From NCBI GenBank assembly GCA_028564705.1, contig JAPXFQ010000082.1, forward strand, positions 1,302,001-1,366,000: 64,000 bases of DNA, given 5' to 3'. Under the pieces are notes generated by a model. That model did no database searches. It was not told where the DNA came from and saw only the letters and a program-made list of their open reading frames with translations. This document shows, in pieces, positions 53,801 through 59,800 of this stretch (position 1 is the first letter of the stretch; each line of letters starts with the position of its first letter). Origin of the DNA: Apricaphanius iberus (taxonomy: Eukaryota > Chordata > Actinopteri > Cyprinodontiformes > Aphaniidae). The position numbers and the translations under genes were made by a program.

Positions 53801-56800
53801 AAGCCACGAATGAACAGCCCATCGGAGGAGCTTGGACTGAACGAGGAGAGGTCTCTGACAGTTCGTAGGTTTCCGAACTCTGAAAACGGACCTAGCCAGG
53901 CCACCCGCAGACAGAGCACACCGGAACAGGGCAACAAGGGGGAGCCGTCATCCTCTGACTTCCTGTCAGCTAGTGTCAGCAGCCCCGGCTACCTATCTCA
54001 TGCATCTGATCTTGGTGAGTCCATTTATTCATTAAAGGGTATAAAGTATGTTTTGTGCTGTGTTCGTTATTTATTTTCTTTTGTTTCGTCACTAGTACTA
54101 TTGAATTAGTTTGGTCTCTAAATTCCAACTTCCTTTATTTTTACAAGCTCCAAATAAATGTGAGCCTAAAGGTAAGGGAGAGTGGTATGAAGAGTTTTGA
54201 TCGTAGGAATTCTGCTTTATTCTGGTTTGACATTTTGATAATGATGATTGACAACTCCACCCTCTAACCTGTGTTAACTTTGCCCTCAGATTATGATTCC
54301 GATGGAAGTGTGAATGGAGGCAGTCCTTCACCAACACCACAGCACAGGAAGGAGAAAAAGGACTTCCCTGTAAGTTACTTGTAGTAGTTCATATGAGCGT
54401 TTATGTCTGAGCTGTAGTTTTATAACTACAAACTAAAATGTCAAGGTTCCTGTAAGAGGCCATATTTGCAGCATACTGTGGTTCTTTCAGGTACATCTAA
54501 AAAAGTTGGAATATTATGAAAAAGTTACACGTTTTTACTCCTTTCAGAAAATAAACTCCTATTTGACAAAGATTCAATATACAAAGTGAAATGTTTCAAG
54601 CCTTTATTTTTTGTGATTTTGTTGGTTAGGGATTACAGATTAATGAAATGAAGACCCGAAATTTAGTGTCTCATAAAATTATTACAGATATTGTAAAAAA
54701 GGGACAACACCTGATGACCTGAATTAAGCCGTCAAAGCAGGCAGGGCCTCAATTAGACCTCAGCAGAACCACAGAATGATCAGCTCCATACCACACTACA
54801 TAGATACGGTAATTCAAGAAAAAGGAGCCCCAACCAAGTACCGAGTGCATACAGATGAAGATTCAGAAGATGGATGTAGTATCAGTCTTACCAGAGAGCT
54901 TGTTTTGATACTTCATAGCTTTTAAGACTACTGTGGCTTAAGCTAAAGGTCACAAACATCAGGAAAATCCTCCTGAGACAGCTTAATATTATTTCTGGTT
55001 TATCAGACTTATGAAAGTTGGCAGAACCTTCAGAAACAGAAAAAGACAGAATACTAAAATTTAAAAACTGTGTTTCAAGTATTAGGTCAAGGCCAGGTAA
55101 TTCCAGTTTTTGTTGTTGTCTAACATCTTACAGATTTGTCAATTTCTCAGTTAATTTGCACACAACAGATTATAAAAAAATTGAAATGTGTCATGGCCTC
55201 ATTTTTTTTAAATCACAAGAAGCTGACTTTTTAACAAGGATGCGTAAACTTTTGAGAGAGACGACATGTTCTTTATATTTTTAAATTGGACCCCTGTTGC
55301 CTGCTGTCTGACCTTCCCTAGAAGTTCCTACATGTTTTTTTGTTTTACCAGATCTGCCGCCTCACATTTGGAGATTTGATATTCAGTTCTGCTGATCATG
55401 CTTAAGCACTTTTCATTTTGCATTTTCAATGCCTTATTCGTCTACGCTAAATTGTGGTTTACAGTTGTCATGACGTTGGCTCTCCAGCAGTTTAGTTATC
55501 TTATTGTTGTCGTTTCCTCTGCTCCTACTTAGAAACCCGCAATAAATGGTCTGCCACCCACTCCTAAAGTTCTGGTGAGTCAATCGTCCTCATTGTCCCT
55601 CACAGTTCTCTGCTCTGCTATGCTGGCCTGGTTTCATGGACACTGTTATTAAACTCTCATTCGAGTAGCTGCTGTACATTCTGTAGATATTTGGGGTCCA
55701 CATAGCTTTCTACGTTGTGGTTCAGCTCCACTCTTGCTCATTAATTCCTCTCTGAAATTTTGGCACTTTGCTGAAGCAGATGCTGACTGTTATTTTGAGT
55801 TCGATGGCTTTCTGTTGCAGATGGGAGCCTGTTTCTCTAAAGTGTTCGATGGCTGTCCGTTGAAAATCAACTGTGCCACATCGTGGATTCATCCAGACAC
55901 CAAAGGTAAATACTTTGCAGTAAAGCACTTTCAACACATTTTAGGAGTATTGTGGTTTAATTCTGTAGTTGAACTAAAGTTGATTGTTCTTGTTTTAGAT
56001 CAGTACCTTATCTTTGGAACAGAAGATGGCATCTATACATTAAATCTTAATGAGCTGCACGAGGCAACAATGGAGCAGGTAATATCAACTAAAATCCCGC
56101 TCCAAGAAGTCTTTAGCAGAGTTTTCAATAAATTAGTTGGCATTAGATAATGATTCTCTGTGTAAAACTGTATTGTTAAGAGGGATTGTTTTATTTGACC
56201 TAAATCAACTTCACTTCAGCTGTTCCCTTTTTACCTCTGGATTGTTAGCTGGCTCTGTTTAACTGAAGACTGTGTTGATGTGATTTCCATGAGCTGGAAA
56301 GTAGCAGAGTGTACGATTAGGTTCTAAATGTTTCCAGATGACTCGGGTCAAAACAAATATCTGGAGAGAAATGGTGGAAAACCTAAGCTGGAGACCATGC
56401 ATTAAGACAAGATATGTTTCTGCTGGAGTTATCATGTGGCTCTGCACATTCATCGTTCTTTTACCTGATAAATGATTTCCAAATGTTTACAAATTGAAAT
56501 ATTTTTGCAATATACCGATAACGGACCGGAGGGGCTGAAGGAAACAAAATGGTTGAAAATGCTGGAAGTTTCAGTTTATATTAGCCATATTAGCCATAAT
56601 TCATAATTCTTACCATAAAGCCTTGTGAAAGTATTTATACCCCATTTTGTTACAACCACAAACTTCAGTGTTTTTTTAACAGGATTTAATGAGATAAAAG
56701 GAATTAAAAAAATGTTTTTCTGTTTATTATGAAAATCTGGATACACATCAGCTCACACTCTGTGATCATTTTTCCCATCGATGTTGCTTATGAATGGTGC

Positions 56801-59800
56801 ACCAATGCTAACTACATATGCCTCTCTTTAATAAAGGCCAGATCGATAGATTTTTTCCACCCAAAATGTGGATCTCTGCATCTCCTCCAAAGTGACCATA
56901 TAATGATGTATTTAGCAGAAGTCTGTGAGATTCTTAAAGCTTGGGTATTGTTTTATAAGCCTGATATACTTCGCCACGTATTTCCTCCCTGACCTGTCTG
57001 CTGTCCTCCTTGCTCTTCATGATGCTGTTTGTTCACTGATGATCTCAAACAAATCTCTGAGGCCTTTACACAGCAGCTGGATTTATACAAAGAAAAAAAA
57101 TCACACACGATTGTTGCTAGTTGCTTATTATGTGACTTTCGAATGAAATAGCGCCATTCCCGGTAGCTAAAAATAAATTGTGACATAATGTCGCAATGCA
57201 TTCTGGGAGGTACAAACCTGCCAACCTCTACTGTTTTTGCGTAGCAAGTACGCAATTTGTAACACCGCTTATAACGTAACACTCGTCATTCCGTCTGTCA
57301 TATGTTGTTCCTATTACAGTTTCAACCAATCTTTGCAGAAAATGGAGAATGAGTGTAACGAACGTAACATCAGCCCACCCCGCAAAAGGAAATCTGAAAG
57401 AAAGCTGCACAACACAAGTGGTACTCAAAATATTTTGACAAGGTTGGCAGGTCTGCAGCTAACCCTAGAAGAAAAAATGCGCATTTTTCCATGGCTGCCT
57501 ATGTGTCTGAGTCCCTCCGACTGTCACAAAGTTTTAGTTTCGTCTCCTAAAGATGTGCAAACGGGAAGGCAATTAACAGGATTGTGCAAATCGTTCTCTG
57601 GATACCCGAATCAGATGTCTGAGAAACAAATAATAATTTTTTTATTTTGTTTTATGCCATAATAAATGTGTAAAATTATTGACAACGAAGAAGAAAAAAA
57701 CTCAAACTTCTAATATTTTATTTGTCAAATGAAGCTTTTACCAGTTAGATTAAATCACAGCGGAATTAGTAACATTGTCTTGTAACGGGTGTTGTTTGGC
57801 TAGGGACTCCTGTATCTTACATTACCCAGCGTTCACTCCAGGATAAAACTGTATTCGAGTTGCATCATCTCCCTGCATCTTTTCATTAACTTCTCGTTGT
57901 GACACATTTTTTCTTTGACCAAAACATTCAAGCCAGCGATTCAGTTGTGGTTATCGATAATTGTCAGGGTCACCACCCAGAAAAGCTCCTGGTGTGTCTT
58001 TGTCAAAACCACCTCCTGCGTTTTATATTTGCCCATTTGTGAGATTTGTTTATATTTCGCATATAATTTTTGCCTGTAAGTCAAAGTCCATGTGTGATTG
58101 TGTATTTTCAGTTGGTAACTGCAGTTTATGCGACTAAATTGTGACGTCATCTATAAAGTAGGCTATTGGTAGCACTTGATGTTATTGAGGGGCATCAGAG
58201 TAAATGGAGCTGAACAACACAGAAAACTTTTCCTTTTTCAGGAATTTTGGAAACGGTTTCTCACAATATGCCAATAAAATGCATTGAAGTTTGTGGTTAT
58301 GTGTCAAGATATGCAAAAAGTTCCTGAGGTGTGAATACTTCTCCAAAGCGTTGCATTTCAAAATTGTCACAGCTGTAATTTGTCTGTTCTTGTGAAGATT
58401 TTTCCTTCCTCTGCTTCTTTTACAGCTGATTGTCAACTCCGTACTTAACACACAAATGACATTTTTTTCTTTTGTTTCTCATCAGCTTTTCCCAAGGAAG
58501 TGTACATGGCTGTACGTTATCAACAACAACCTGATGTCTTTGTCTGGTAAGCAAAGAGCCCATCACTCCTACTTCACTGCCTTCCTGCGTCTTTGTCCTG
58601 TGTTATCGGGCTGCACCTGAAGGCATCACAGTCACTCCATATCCGCAGCCATAGAATATCCCGTTCCTGCTGTTTGCCATTAGGGTCGCTATAAACGCAG
58701 TTATCGTAGTACAGTAACACAGAAGTGACACACATCCTCCCACCTTGTTGCTTTAGCGAAGAATAAATGTATTAAGTGTTTGTTTCCGTTTACAATCTGA
58801 CCCTATCAGTGAAACCAAGTCTAGCTTGTTTTTCAGATAGGTGTGCTACGTTTGATGAGAAACCTTAAATCAGCTTTCATTTGAAACCAAACTGTCTGCA
58901 TCTGGCTTCCCTAAGAGCCTATCCTTTGCTCGGTTTAACAGCGAGGATGAGATTACACAGTGTTAGGTCTACTTGCGGTTTTACCTTTAGCAGTGTGCCT
59001 CCGGGTATACTTAACCTCTGTTCTCTTCTCCTCTTCCCTTGGACTCTGTCCATCCTCCTATCGCCTGGCTTGATTTGATATTCTACTAACTGGCTTCATC
59101 AGAAGGTAATCATGCTTCACATCATCATCGTCATCATCAACACTTCTGTTTTTACCCCCTGTTCACGTCTAACCTTCCTGTATGTAAAGACAGCTTGGTA
59201 GGATGACTATTAGGAATGATATGCTAAATCAAACTTTACCTGCTTCTTGACATGTTTGGGATTTGGTCCTCTGAAACGTTAATAATGCTCCTCAGCTCCT
59301 TCCATGAAGGTAACGGTTTGATTTGCTGTGTTGTAGGAAGATCTTTCCAGCTGTACTCTCACAATCTGATTGGGCTGTTTGAGCAGCTGAAGAAGCCCGG
59401 CCTTGCAGCTCAGTTTCAGACACACCGCTTCCCAGACAAAATCTTGCCGAGGTGAGATCGCCTGGCTCTGAATTTGTTTCTTCTGTACAGTGTCTGATTA
59501 GTCATTAAAGTGATTTTCTTTGTTATGCAATAAATTTACATCCAAATGTTTTATTGCTCATATGTCCCTGTCTACAGGTGAACCTTAGTACATTATGAAA
59601 TGTAGTGAAATAAAAAGTGAAAGTTTTGTATAAATTCCTTACATATAGACAATAGGTCCAGTGATCGTATGTTTATTTAGATTATTTTGGTTTACAGCTT
59701 AAAAAAAGAGCAGAATTCAGTTTCTCTGAAAATTTGAAAATATTGGACCAATAAATCAAAAGGTATGTAGGACCTTCTGTGCAATATGTCCATCTACTGT

